From Clostridiales bacterium 38-18 (GTDB lineage Bacteria > Bacillota > Clostridia > Peptostreptococcales > Acidaminobacteraceae), in NCBI GenBank assembly GCA_001897605.1, contig MKTL01000001.1, positions 434,001-498,000 of the forward strand: a stretch of 64,000 nucleotides of DNA, read 5' to 3'. Under the pieces are notes generated by a model, which saw only the letters and a program-made list of their open reading frames with translations, was not told the origin of the DNA and searched no databases. Numbering within the stretch: position 1 is the first letter of the stretch; each line of letters starts with the position of its first letter. The position numbers and the translations under genes are program-made. Shown piece after piece: positions 26,241 to 34,015 of this stretch.

Positions 26241-27638
26241 ATGCTAGGTGTCGTTATAGATTTCGAAAGTACTTCAGAGCCCAAATACATACAGCTGTAT
26301 CGTTATCTTAAATCGGAGATAGAAAATGCAACTATTCCACCATTTGAGAAGCTGCCTTCTGTAAGGATGCTTTCACAAACACTTAAGGTAAGTAAGGTAA
26401 CTGTAGAAAACGCATATAACCAGCTTCAGCTTGAGGGCTATATAGAAAGTCGTGCAAAGAGCGGTTATTTTGTAATGCAGCTAGGCAATCATGACTTAAT
26501 GATTAAGAGGCCTTATGCCTATAAAACGACCTCCTCTGGATTTGTAAGAGAAACCGCTAAGCCCTATAATAGCGATGGCGCTGAAGCGAGTACGTTTAAT
26601 TTTACACAGTGGCGTAAGGTAGTTAACCGGGTGCTTGAATACGATACAGAACAGCTGCTTTCCTATGGTGATGTCAAAGGGGAGCTAATGCTCAGAACTG
26701 AGATTGCCAAGTTTGTAAGACATACACGTGGTGTTGCCTGCGAGCCAGAGCAGATCGTTATAGGTGCAGGTATACAGTACCTGTTTGGTTTGATCGCTAC
26801 GATGTTTAGAAGAGATCACGGTATCATCGCATTTGAACATCCTGGATTTTCTAAAGGGATGAATGTTTTTGAGGACTACGGCTACGAACGAGCTAAAATA
26901 CCATTAGAGAGTGATGGCATTGATATAAAAGCACTTGAGGCGTCGAACGCAAAGGTTGTATATGTTTCACCTTCACATCAGTATCCAATGGGTGGCGTTA
27001 TGGGAATAAAAAAACGGCTTCAATTATTGGAATGGGCTTCAAAATCGAAAGGCTATATCATTGAGGACGATTACGATAGCCTTCTGAGATATGACGGTAT
27101 GCCGGTACCAGCACTCCAAGGATTGAAAGATGGCGAACATGTTATTTATGTAGGCTCGTTCTCAAAGCTACTGATTCCTGCTCTTAGAATTAGCTTTATG
27201 GTAATTCCTAGATCGCTTAATGATGAGTTTAAACGGGTGATTTCAAGATATTCTCAATCGGTATCGAAAATTGAACAGCTCGCTTTGGCTAGATATATGG
27301 CAGAGGGGGCCTTTGAAAGGCATATACGCAGAATAAAAAAGACCTATGGTAAAAAAAATCAGCTCTTGCTTGAAACGTTCAAAGCGATTAACAGTCGATG
27401 GCTTTCTTTAGTGGGAAAAGGCTCTGGCCTACATGTAATCCTAAGGCTCGATAAAAGCGTAAACAGAGATGTATTTATCAGCGCATGTGAAGCTGTGGGG
27501 ATTCTACTCGAACCCGTAGTAGGCGATAATGACCGTATCGTTGTTTTTTCGTATAGTGGTATATTAGATGATCAAATGATGGAGGTTGTTAAAACTATGT
27601 GTCACACCGCAGAGGCAAGTGCGCAGTGCAGTAAATAG
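26241..27638 (+). CDS. MocR-family (GntR-aminotransferase) regulator, PdxR-like
   Basis: 465 aa from ATG 26241, chosen because GGAGG ends 4 nt before; a longer TTG start lacks an RBS. N-terminal GntR winged helix (KLPSVRMLSQTLKVSKVTVENAYNQLQLEGYIES, residues about 30-65) fused to a fold type I aminotransferase-like domain with PLP lysine K309 in VGSFSKLLIPALRISF. Such proteins bind PLP rather than catalyse transamination, and PdxR controls vitamin B6 synthesis or uptake. The divergent ECF S gene supports a role in B6 uptake. No pdxST genes are nearby. It terminates at a bidirectional hairpin. Confidence 0.9.
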   Translation: MLGVVIDFESTSEPKYIQLYRYLKSEIENATIPPFEKLPSVRMLSQTLKVSKVTVENAYNQLQLEGYIESRAKSGYFVMQLGNHDLMIKRPYAYKTTSSGFVRETAKPYNSDGAEASTFNFTQWRKVVNRVLEYDTEQLLSYGDVKGELMLRTEIAKFVRHTRGVACEPEQIVIGAGIQYLFGLIATMFRRDHGIIAFEHPGFSKGMNVFEDYGYERAKIPLESDGIDIKALEASNAKVVYVSPSHQYPMGGVMGIKKRLQLLEWASKSKGYIIEDDYDSLLRYDGMPVPALQGLKDGEHVIYVGSFSKLLIPALRISFMVIPRSLNDEFKRVISRYSQSVSKIEQLALARYMAEGAFERHIRRIKKTYGKKNQLLLETFKAINSRWLSLVGKGSGLHVILRLDKSVNRDVFISACEAVGILLEPVVGDNDRIVVFSYSGILDDQMMEVVKTMCHTAEASAQCSK

Positions 27639-27683
27639 AGAATCAAATAATGGTTATTTTAATGGGACCGTTATTCTTCAAAA

Positions 27684-27740
27684 ATATAAAAGTCCTGAAT
27701 TGTTTTCGCAACTCATGCGATCAATTCAGGACTTATTTAT
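27684..27740. terminator. Bidirectional terminator between MocR and uracil permease genes
   Basis: Long hairpin: AAGTCCTGAATTG (27690-27702) with 27722-27734 and an inner TCGCA/TGCGA stem. The minus strand has the better T tract (TTATATTTTTTG), so it mainly serves uraA; the plus strand has TATTTATC. Confidence 0.85.
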
Positions 27741-27788
27741 CTATTATGACTGGTCAAAGATTATATGATGCTGCATTTCAATCCGATC

Positions 27789-29033
27789 CTAAGCTTCCTT
27801 GATGAAGGCTGTTAAGATAGCATTTACGATTACGCCTGTTAAAGCGGCTAAACTTAAACCTGAAAGCGCAATTGACGTACCTGGTATTGGTAATGAGATT
27901 GCTAAGCTTGGAAGATAAGATGGTGCAAGTCCGATGAAAAGGATAATTACCATAATCAAAATGTTTTTAAAGTTCATTTTAACGTTATTGTCTTTGATGT
28001 TTTTAACGCCGATGAAAGCGATCATTGAGAACAACATGATACTAATACCGCCCATGACTGAAGTTGGGATAGATTGAAGTGTTGCCCCCAATTTACCAAC
28101 TAATGCGAGGATGATTGCAAATACTGCAGTGATTCTTAAGATTGCAGGATTATAGTTTTTAGTAATCGCTAACACGCCTGTGTTTTCACCGTAGGTTGTG
28201 TTTGCTGGTCCACCGACAAAGCCCGCGAACATCGTTGCCAAGCCGTCTCCTAAAAGGGTTCTATTTAAGCCTGGGTTTTCAATAAAGTTTTTACCAACTA
28301 CAGCGCCATTTGTTGTTACATCGCCGACGTGCTCCATGAAAACTGCAAGTACAACAGGTGCAATGATTAAGATGGCTTCAGCTGTAAATTTTGGGAATGT
28401 AAATGCTGGAATTGAAATGTAAGATGCACTTTGGATACCTGTGAAATCAACTAGGCCCATTAATGAAGCGATGACATAGCCAGAAACGACGCCAATTAAG
28501 ATTGCCAATTGCTTGATAAAGCCTTTTCCTAGGAAGTTAATTGAAAGTGCGATGCCTAAGGTTAATGCTGCAAGTAGATAGTTTGACGATGCCATGTTAA
28601 CTGCTACAGGTACTAACGTTAAGCCGATAACGATGATCATTGGTCCAACTACATGTGAAGGTAATATTTTTTTGATGTTGCCAACGCCGATAAATTTGAC
28701 GATAAAAGATAATAGCACATAAATAAATCCCGCGACTACTATGCCACCTTGCGCATAAGCTAAATCACCGGAATACATATCTCTTACTTGAATAATTAAT
28801 GGAATAAATGCGAAAGAAGAACCTAAGAAAACTGGAACCTTGAATTCTGTACAGAAGTGGAAAATAAGTGTGCCGACACCAGCACTGAACAATGCTACAG
28901 ATGGATTTAATCCGGTTAGAATAGGTACAAGAACGGTTGCTCCGAACATTGCAATAAGGTGTTGAAGACCTAAAACGAAACTTTTTGCATCCTTAAGAGT
29001 AGAAATGTTTGCTGCATAGCTATTTGTAGACAT
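27789..29033 (-). CDS. uraA: Uracil permease (NCS2 family)
   Basis: Proton-linked uracil uptake, 414 aa, about 14 hydrophobic segments. UraA signatures: LGLQHLIAMFGATVLVPILTGLNPSVALFSAGVGTLIFHF at the N-terminus, FMEHVGDVTTNGAVVGKN with the substrate-binding Glu, and GGPANTTYGENTGVLAITK. Expressed from its own promoter through a leader with a PyrR-binding element, which independently supports a pyrimidine substrate. RBS GGGAGG before ATG 29033; single gene. Confidence 0.95.
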   Translation of the reverse strand: MSTNSYAANISTLKDAKSFVLGLQHLIAMFGATVLVPILTGLNPSVALFSAGVGTLIFHFCTEFKVPVFLGSSFAFIPLIIQVRDMYSGDLAYAQGGIVVAGFIYVLLSFIVKFIGVGNIKKILPSHVVGPMIIVIGLTLVPVAVNMASSNYLLAALTLGIALSINFLGKGFIKQLAILIGVVSGYVIASLMGLVDFTGIQSASYISIPAFTFPKFTAEAILIIAPVVLAVFMEHVGDVTTNGAVVGKNFIENPGLNRTLLGDGLATMFAGFVGGPANTTYGENTGVLAITKNYNPAILRITAVFAIILALVGKLGATLQSIPTSVMGGISIMLFSMIAFIGVKNIKDNNVKMNFKNILIMVIILFIGLAPSYLPSLAISLPIPGTSIALSGLSLAALTGVIVNAILTAFIKEA

Positions 29034-29126
29034 AAAAAAACCTCCCTTTAATACTTTTCATGGGAGAAGATCGCAATCTTCTCTTCTTAGCCTCTCTGGA
29101 CCAAATTAAAAAGCTTTATTTAATTC
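29034..29126 (-). promoter_or_regulatory. PyrR-type leader of uraA
   Basis: On the minus strand the leader carries GGTCCAGAGAGGCTAAGAAG (29085-29104), matching the PyrR binding-loop consensus. It is followed by a hairpin GAGAAGAT/ATCTTCTC (29064-29083) and by CTCCC pairing with the GGGAG of the RBS, next to TTTTTTT. Either termination or RBS occlusion is possible when PyrR-UMP binds. Confidence 0.75.
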
Positions 29127-29132
29127 TTTAAG

Positions 29133-29161
29133 ATGATAACATATTGGGATTGTAAAATCAA
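29133..29161 (-). promoter_or_regulatory. uraA promoter
   Basis: Minus strand TTGATT (29156-29161), 17-bp spacer, TATCAT (29133-29138). Confidence 0.7.
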
Positions 29162-29192
29162 TACAATTTTTTATATATTTTATTCGTTCTTA

Positions 29193-29229
29193 TGGTATGA
29201 TGTTAGTGTACTGTATACAACATGTTGTA
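29193..29229 (+). promoter_or_regulatory. Thioesterase promoter with downstream palindrome
   Basis: Extended -10 TGGTATGAT (29193-29201) without a clear -35; expected start about 29208. A perfect 14-bp palindrome TACAACATGTTGTA (29216-29229) follows directly, in the place of a repressor operator. Confidence 0.6.
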
Positions 29230-29254
29230 ATATCGACAGAAAGAGGTGAATGCA

Positions 29255-29995
29255 TTGGGTTTGAAATACGAGAGAGAATATCAACTCAATTATTTTGATT
29301 TTGATAAAAATTATCAGATAAAACCTGCGACATTAATGAACTTCCTTCAGGATATCTCTACGCGTCATTTTGAGGAGGCGACGAGGGAGGTCCCATGCGG
29401 TGATTTACCTGGGATATGGGTAATTGTTGAATGGGACATAAAGAAAAGTGACGTCCAATTAAAGGCTGGCATGATCAAGGTAGTTACAGAGCCTATCTAT
29501 TTTAGAAAATTCATCGCTTATAGGTGCTATGAGGTATATAATCATGAGAATGAGCTTGTCTTAACAGGCTATAGCAAGTGGGCTTATATAGATTCTGATA
29601 ATAGAAAGCAAGTGAATATTCCTAGATTTCTCAATACGCTCTTTCATGTTGAAGCCGATGCAGAAAAGCCTGAAAAGCTTTCCTTTAATGATTTGTCCGA
29701 GATAGAAAGCTATTCTGAAAGAAATTTACAAGCGGTTTATACGGATCTAGATGTCAATAAGCACGTTAATAATATTACTTATATTCGTTGGGCCATCGAT
29801 TCCTTAGGAAGCGCCTATATGGATGGGCATAAATTTTCTGAGCTTAAGGTTGCATTCAAAAGAGAAGTATTTGAGGATCAGAGAATTAAAGTTTTGACAA
29901 AAATAAAAGAAACCGCCACAGAGACGGTTTCAGAACATTTAATTTGTGATCATGATGATCAGTTGCTGGTTCAGGTTGTATTTTCATTTATTTAG
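29255..29995 (+). CDS. Acyl-ACP thioesterase
   Basis: Releases fatty acids from acyl carrier protein; FatA/FatB family (PF01643), 246 aa from TTG 29255. AAGAGGTG lies 6 nt before this TTG, while the longer GTG start at 29246 is part of that RBS. Two hot-dog domains: the first begins KYEREYQLNYFDFDKNYQIKPATLMNFLQD; the second carries TDLDVNKHVNNITYIRWA with the catalytic Asn/His. Found in many anaerobic Firmicutes, role in lipid turnover. Its stop codon overlaps that of the convergent MATE gene by 3 nt. Confidence 0.93.
   Translation: MGLKYEREYQLNYFDFDKNYQIKPATLMNFLQDISTRHFEEATREVPCGDLPGIWVIVEWDIKKSDVQLKAGMIKVVTEPIYFRKFIAYRCYEVYNHENELVLTGYSKWAYIDSDNRKQVNIPRFLNTLFHVEADAEKPEKLSFNDLSEIESYSERNLQAVYTDLDVNKHVNNITYIRWAIDSLGSAYMDGHKFSELKVAFKREVFEDQRIKVLTKIKETATETVSEHLICDHDDQLLVQVVFSFI
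29900..29931 (-). terminator. Terminator of the MATE gene inside the thioesterase gene
   Basis: On the minus strand GAAACCG (29925-29931), 9-nt loop, CGGTTTC (29909-29915), then TTTTATTTT. It lies 61-92 nt beyond the MATE stop and wholly within the opposite-strand coding region. Confidence 0.7.
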
Positions 29996-31350
29996 ACGAG
30001 GCGCTTTGCCCATTTGTTAGAGAGTAATCGCGGTAGTCCGAGGAACAGCTTTGCGACTTCCTCCGCATTGACCAATAAGACGACATAATAAACAGGTAAT
30101 TTTAATACAAATGCCCCGAGGAGTGAAAGTGGTACCCCTATGAGCCATACGCATGAAATTTCTAGCAGCATGGAATAGAGTGTGTCTCCACCACTACGAA
30201 GTGTTCCAATGATAATAATGGTATTATAAAATTTAAAAGACATGAAAAAAGCGAGTATTTTAAGGGTGTGTATGGTCGTTTCATAGCCAGAGGCATCTAG
30301 CTGATAGAGCGCTTTTACCATCCAAGGCGCTGTAAGACTGATGGCGAATCCAATGACGATACCGCAAAGGATACTCAAGACTAAGAAACGCTTGTTATAA
30401 TCTATGGCTTTTTCTATCTCATTGGCACCTAGAGTGTTACCAAGCATGACAGATGAGGCGTTGCCTAATCCAAATCCCACAACCATGAAAATACTATTGA
30501 CCGTATTGGTGATCATAACAGCTGCTACCGCCTCGGTGCTGATACGCGCGTATACGAGTGCATAAACCGTCATTCCAAGCGACCAAAAGCCTTCGTTTAA
30601 AATAACAGGAAGTGCGGTTTTTCCAACGCGTTTGATGAGATCGGAGCTAATGCTTTTGAAATCCTTGAATTTAACAGCGAGTACGGGAATGCTACTATAG
30701 ATGCCATAAAGGATAATGCAAAGCTCAACGACTCTTGCAATCAAGGTTGCAGTAGCTGCACCTTTGATTCCCATGGCCTCAAAGCCAAAATGACCAAAGA
30801 TGAGTATATAGTTGAGTACCGTATTGATCAGAAGCGAGACAACGCTTGCAGTCATAGGTAATTTTGGTCGACCAACACTTCTTGATGAAAATCCAAATGC
30901 AAAGCTAATCGCGGTAAGAATATAGCTAATGCTGACGATTTTAAGATACTCAGTACCTAATTTTACAACCGCAGTATCCTTTGACATGAGACCGAGGATT
31001 TGATTTGGAAGGACAAACCCAGCTATAAAGAATAGAGAAGACATGAAGACCGCAAATATTAAGCCAATAGACAAAACCGATTTAATTTTATCGGTTTCTT
31101 TTTTTCCCCAAAATTGTGCAATATAGATGCTTATGCCGCTATTTCCGCCAAAGAGAATCAGCGTCATAATGAAAAAGATCTGATTGGCAAGTCCTGTCGC
31201 CGCTATGTAGGTTTCACCTAACTGTCCTATCATGACGTTATCCACAAGATTGAGTGACGAAGAAATCAGGTTTTGAATAACGATTGGTATTGAGATTGTA
31301 AATAATAGCTTATAAAATTCTTTGTTTTTATTATAACTTAACGAAACCAA
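29992..31350 (-). CDS. MATE-family efflux transporter
   Basis: Cation-coupled multidrug/organic cation exporter, about 452 aa with 12 hydrophobic segments in two MatE repeats (ISIPIVIQNLISSSLNLVDNVMIGQLGE; ALPVILNEGFWSLGMTVYALVYARIS). I place the start at TTG 31350 because AGGAGG lies 4 nt before it and the family usually begins just ahead of KEFYKLLFTISIP. A GTG at 31413 gives a 473-aa version with a polar tail but has no RBS. Substrate unknown. Convergent with, and overlapping, the thioesterase gene. Confidence 0.88.
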   Translation of the reverse strand: MVSLSYNKNKEFYKLLFTISIPIVIQNLISSSLNLVDNVMIGQLGETYIAATGLANQIFFIMTLILFGGNSGISIYIAQFWGKKETDKIKSVLSIGLIFAVFMSSLFFIAGFVLPNQILGLMSKDTAVVKLGTEYLKIVSISYILTAISFAFGFSSRSVGRPKLPMTASVVSLLINTVLNYILIFGHFGFEAMGIKGAATATLIARVVELCIILYGIYSSIPVLAVKFKDFKSISSDLIKRVGKTALPVILNEGFWSLGMTVYALVYARISTEAVAAVMITNTVNSIFMVVGFGLGNASSVMLGNTLGANEIEKAIDYNKRFLVLSILCGIVIGFAISLTAPWMVKALYQLDASGYETTIHTLKILAFFMSFKFYNTIIIIGTLRSGGDTLYSMLLEISCVWLIGVPLSLLGAFVLKLPVYYVVLLVNAEEVAKLFLGLPRLLSNKWAKRLV

Positions 31351-31438
31351 GCTGCCTCCTAAATTAGGTCTGTAAATAGGTTGATTGTTGATGTCAATAT
31401 TCTGTGAGTCCACCTATTCTATTATTACCGCAATCCAT

Positions 31439-31468
31439 TAAAAAAGCAATCCTTTCATAAGGATTGCT
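31439..31468 (-). terminator. Terminator of the arsR-permease-thioredoxin operon
   Basis: Minus strand AGCAATCCTT (31459-31468), 4-nt loop, perfect complement (31445-31454), then TTTTTT. Confidence 0.92.
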
Positions 31469-31473
31469 CGAGC

Positions 31474-31704
31474 TTATAAAAGGATTGCCTTTACTTCCTC
31501 AACGGTTAACAGCTTTCCCGTTGACCTCACCTTTTCATCAACGACGAGTGCAGGGGTTTGCATAACGCCATAGCCGATAATTTTGCCAATGTCTTCTACC
31601 TTCTCAACGGTTGCTTCTAATCCGAGCTCTTCTACAGCTTGCTGCGTATGCTTCTCTAATTTTTTACATTTGTCACAGCCAGTTCCCAGTACTTTAATAG
31701 TCAT
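31474..31704 (-). CDS. Small thioredoxin-like redox protein
   Basis: 76 aa, glutaredoxin/thioredoxin-fold mini-protein of the TM0996/MTH895 type. Active site C10-D-K-C13 in LGTGCDKCKKLE, cis-Pro in MQTPALVVDEKV. Third gene of the operon after an ArsR-type regulator and a DUF318 permease, a combination seen often in anaerobes. It may supply reducing equivalents to, or carry a thiol-bound substrate for, the permease; that is inference. GGAGG before ATG 31704. Confidence 0.9.
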   Translation of the reverse strand: MTIKVLGTGCDKCKKLEKHTQQAVEELGLEATVEKVEDIGKIIGYGVMQTPALVVDEKVRSTGKLLTVEEVKAILL

Positions 31705-31764
31705 AAAATAGCCTCCTAAGATCTTCTATATTTAAGTTCTTCTATAATACAGTAGGTTTGTTCA

Positions 31765-32769
31765 CTAAATAAGCAAATAACCAAATGCATTGAAAATAAA
31801 GCCAATGGTTAATATTCCGATGCTGACAATCGCTACAAAAATAAGTAACAAACGCGTCTGAACCACTTTTTTTAATAAAATCATAGATGGAAGAGAAAGT
31901 GCAGTCACCGCCATCATAAAGGCAAGTGCAGTTCCAATCCCAATACCTCTTGACACAAGTGCCTCTGCAATTGGCAATGTGCCAAATATATCTGCGTACA
32001 TAGGAATGCCAACCAGGGTTGCAAGAGGTACGGAATACCATTTGTCCTGACCTAGCAATGCTGTTATCACTGATTCAGGAATGACATTGTGAATTAAAGC
32101 GCCGATCGATACACCGATTAAGATATAAAGCCATACCTTGTTCACGATTTCCTTTACCTGACCAATTGCGAAGCTGTGGCGCTCCTTTCGCGTCATAGCA
32201 TCTGGTTCAAAATCAGCGCTCCCTAAACCGTAAACATATGGTGCTACGTATCTTTCGACTTTTAGATAGCTAAGAAGCGTACCAGAAACCACTGCTAGCA
32301 ATATGCCAAACAGGACATAAGCTATAGCGATTCGCCAGTTGAATATACTGGCAAGCAGTAAAACTGAAGCGAGATCCACAAGCGGTGAAGAGACTAAGAA
32401 TGAAAACGTAACGCCTACTGGTAAACCCGCATTGGTAAATCCAATAAAAAGCGGGATAGAGGAACAAGAGCAAAATGGGGTTACAGTTCCTAATAATGCA
32501 CCAAGGAGATTCGCTGTTATACCGTTGAATCGACCGATGATCTTCTTCGTACGCTCTGGTGGAAAGTAACTTTGTATATAGGAGACGAAGTAAATCAATA
32601 CTGCGAGAAGTATCATGATTTTAACCGTATCATAGATAAAAAAATGCAGACTGGAGCCAAATTTACCATCGAGATTGAATTTAAAAAGATCGCCTAGTAG
32701 CCATGTTACGAGATCGGATAACCAAACCATTTTTAAAATTTGATCGTTTATAAAGCTGAAAATAAACAT
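31765..32769 (-). CDS. DUF318/ArsP-type permease
   Basis: 334 aa, about eight membrane helices, PF03773 family. It has the conserved TPFCSCSSIPLFIGF motif with the two vicinal-like cysteines that in ArsP bind trivalent organoarsenicals. Starts directly after the arsR-type stop (TAA then ATG) with AGGAGG in the end of that gene, so translation is coupled. Likely exports an arsenical or another thiol-reactive compound; the substrate is not proven and many family members have none assigned. Confidence 0.88.
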   Translation of the reverse strand: MFIFSFINDQILKMVWLSDLVTWLLGDLFKFNLDGKFGSSLHFFIYDTVKIMILLAVLIYFVSYIQSYFPPERTKKIIGRFNGITANLLGALLGTVTPFCSCSSIPLFIGFTNAGLPVGVTFSFLVSSPLVDLASVLLLASIFNWRIAIAYVLFGILLAVVSGTLLSYLKVERYVAPYVYGLGSADFEPDAMTRKERHSFAIGQVKEIVNKVWLYILIGVSIGALIHNVIPESVITALLGQDKWYSVPLATLVGIPMYADIFGTLPIAEALVSRGIGIGTALAFMMAVTALSLPSMILLKKVVQTRLLLIFVAIVSIGILTIGFIFNAFGYLLI

Positions 32770-33129
32770 TTAGCCTCCTAATTTAAACTCTGGAATACAT
32801 TGATTAAGATAATCAGTTTTCAGAGATAAGCGTTTGAAATCGGAATTTAAAGTAGGATATTTTTCTATCTCGATTTGTATTTCCTCGAGAATCTGAGTAA
32901 GTAACTTTAATTCGTCAGTGAGCGAATAGTAGACGTACTTTTCAACGCGTGTATCTGTTACTAAATTTAGGTCCTTTAGCTTTGCGAGACTCTTTGACAC
33001 CTTTGGCTGGGGCATTTGTAGGATGCCGCTGAATTCACAAACACAAAGAGGTCCATGCTTTAAGAGCATCAATACTCTAAGTCTTGATTCATCAGACAGT
33101 AACTTAAATAGACTGGTAAGCGTTTGCAT
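32770..33129 (-). CDS. ArsR/SmtB-family metalloregulator
   Basis: 119 aa winged-helix repressor. The DNA-recognition helix follows the metal-site motif C29-V-C31-E-F (LCVCEF), the As(III)/Sb(III) site of ArsR; recognition helix MPQPKVSKSLAKLKDLNLV. First gene of the operon with the permease and thioredoxin-like protein. Two 12-bp repeats ATATGTRCATAT just after its -10 box are the probable operator, giving autorepression relieved by the metalloid. GGAGGC before ATG 33129. Only two cysteines are obvious at the site, so inducer identity is uncertain. Confidence 0.92.
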   Translation of the reverse strand: MQTLTSLFKLLSDESRLRVLMLLKHGPLCVCEFSGILQMPQPKVSKSLAKLKDLNLVTDTRVEKYVYYSLTDELKLLTQILEEIQIEIEKYPTLNSDFKRLSLKTDYLNQCIPEFKLGG

Positions 33130-33149
33130 AATGCCTCCTTCACATGCTC

Positions 33150-33177
33150 ATATGCACATATGGGAATATGTACATAT
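33150..33177. promoter_or_regulatory. Tandem ArsR-type operator
   Basis: ATATGCACATAT (33150-33161), 4 bp, ATATGTACATAT (33166-33177); the two differ at one central base and each is near-palindromic. Placed between the -10 box and the start of the arsR-type gene. Confidence 0.75.
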
Positions 33178-33179
33178 AA

Positions 33180-33208
33180 ATAATAATCTTCTTATTTAAC
33201 TTTGTCAA
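33180..33208 (-). promoter_or_regulatory. arsR operon promoter
   Basis: Minus strand TTGACA (33203-33208), 17-bp spacer, TATTAT (33180-33185). Confidence 0.8.
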
Positions 33209-33224
33209 TGAGATTATAAATTTG

Positions 33225-33253
33225 TTGTCAATTGATAAAAGTATAGATACAAT
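33225..33253 (+). promoter_or_regulatory. phoP-phoR promoter
   Basis: TTGTCA (33225-33230), 17-bp spacer, TACAAT (33248-33253), 55 bp before the regulator gene. Confidence 0.75.
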
Positions 33254-33307
33254 GGAGTTGAACAGAGCACCGCTAAAATTAATTACAAATAAAATAAGAG
33301 GTGTATG

Positions 33308-34006
33308 ATGTCGAAAAATAAATTATTGGTCGTAGACGATGAAATCCATATTTTAGAGCTTTTAAAGTATAATTTAGAAAGCAATGGATTTGAAGTTGTA
33401 GAGGCAGAAAATGGCGAGGATGCTTTAAGCATTATAAAATCAACTAAAATTAACGGTGTTATATTGGATTTGATGCTTCCTGGAATTGATGGACTAGAGG
33501 TTCTGAGACAAATTAGGCAGTCAGATCAAAAGGACTTACCTGTGATTATGCTTACAGCTAAAAATGAAGAGATTGATGCCGTGATTGGACTTGAAATGGG
33601 TGCAGATGATTATATAGGTAAACCTTTTCGGACCAGAGAGCTGATCTCTAGAGTGAAATCTGTTTTAAGACGTGCCCAGCTCAGAGAAGAGGTAGTTGAA
33701 CACACAAATGAAATTCCATCAGTGGGCTTATTTGTGAATTCTGAAACGCATCAGATCTTTAATGATGGAAAAGAATTATTTTTGACGCTTAAGGAGTTTG
33801 AGCTATTAGAAAAATTGATTAAATCACCGAGTCGTGTTTTCACCAGAGATGAGCTACTTGAGTCAATATGGGGCTATGATTATATGGGTGAAACTCGTAC
33901 TGTGGATGTTCATATCAGACAGCTTAGAAAAAAAGTAGAAAAAGATGACCGAAATCCTGAGAAGATCTTAACCGTCAGAGGGATTGGCTATAAATTTAAA
34001 CCTTAG
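33308..34006 (+). CDS. phoP: PhoP/PhoB-type response regulator
   Basis: About 232 aa. Receiver domain (LLVVDDEIHILELL, acceptor Asp in GVILDLMLPGIDG, Lys in YIGKPF) and OmpR winged helix (TVDVHIRQLRKKVEKDDRNPEKILTVRGIGYKF). AAGAGGTG lies just before two consecutive ATGs (33305, 33308); I favour the second for spacing. Followed 9 nt later by a PAS-containing kinase and then by the pst operon, which has a Pho-box array, so it is the phosphate-starvation regulator. Name phoP (Firmicute usage) equals PhoB of proteobacteria. Confidence 0.9.
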   Translation: MSKNKLLVVDDEIHILELLKYNLESNGFEVVEAENGEDALSIIKSTKINGVILDLMLPGIDGLEVLRQIRQSDQKDLPVIMLTAKNEEIDAVIGLEMGADDYIGKPFRTRELISRVKSVLRRAQLREEVVEHTNEIPSVGLFVNSETHQIFNDGKELFLTLKEFELLEKLIKSPSRVFTRDELLESIWGYDYMGETRTVDVHIRQLRKKVEKDDRNPEKILTVRGIGYKFKP

Positions 34007-34015
34007 GAGGGCACT

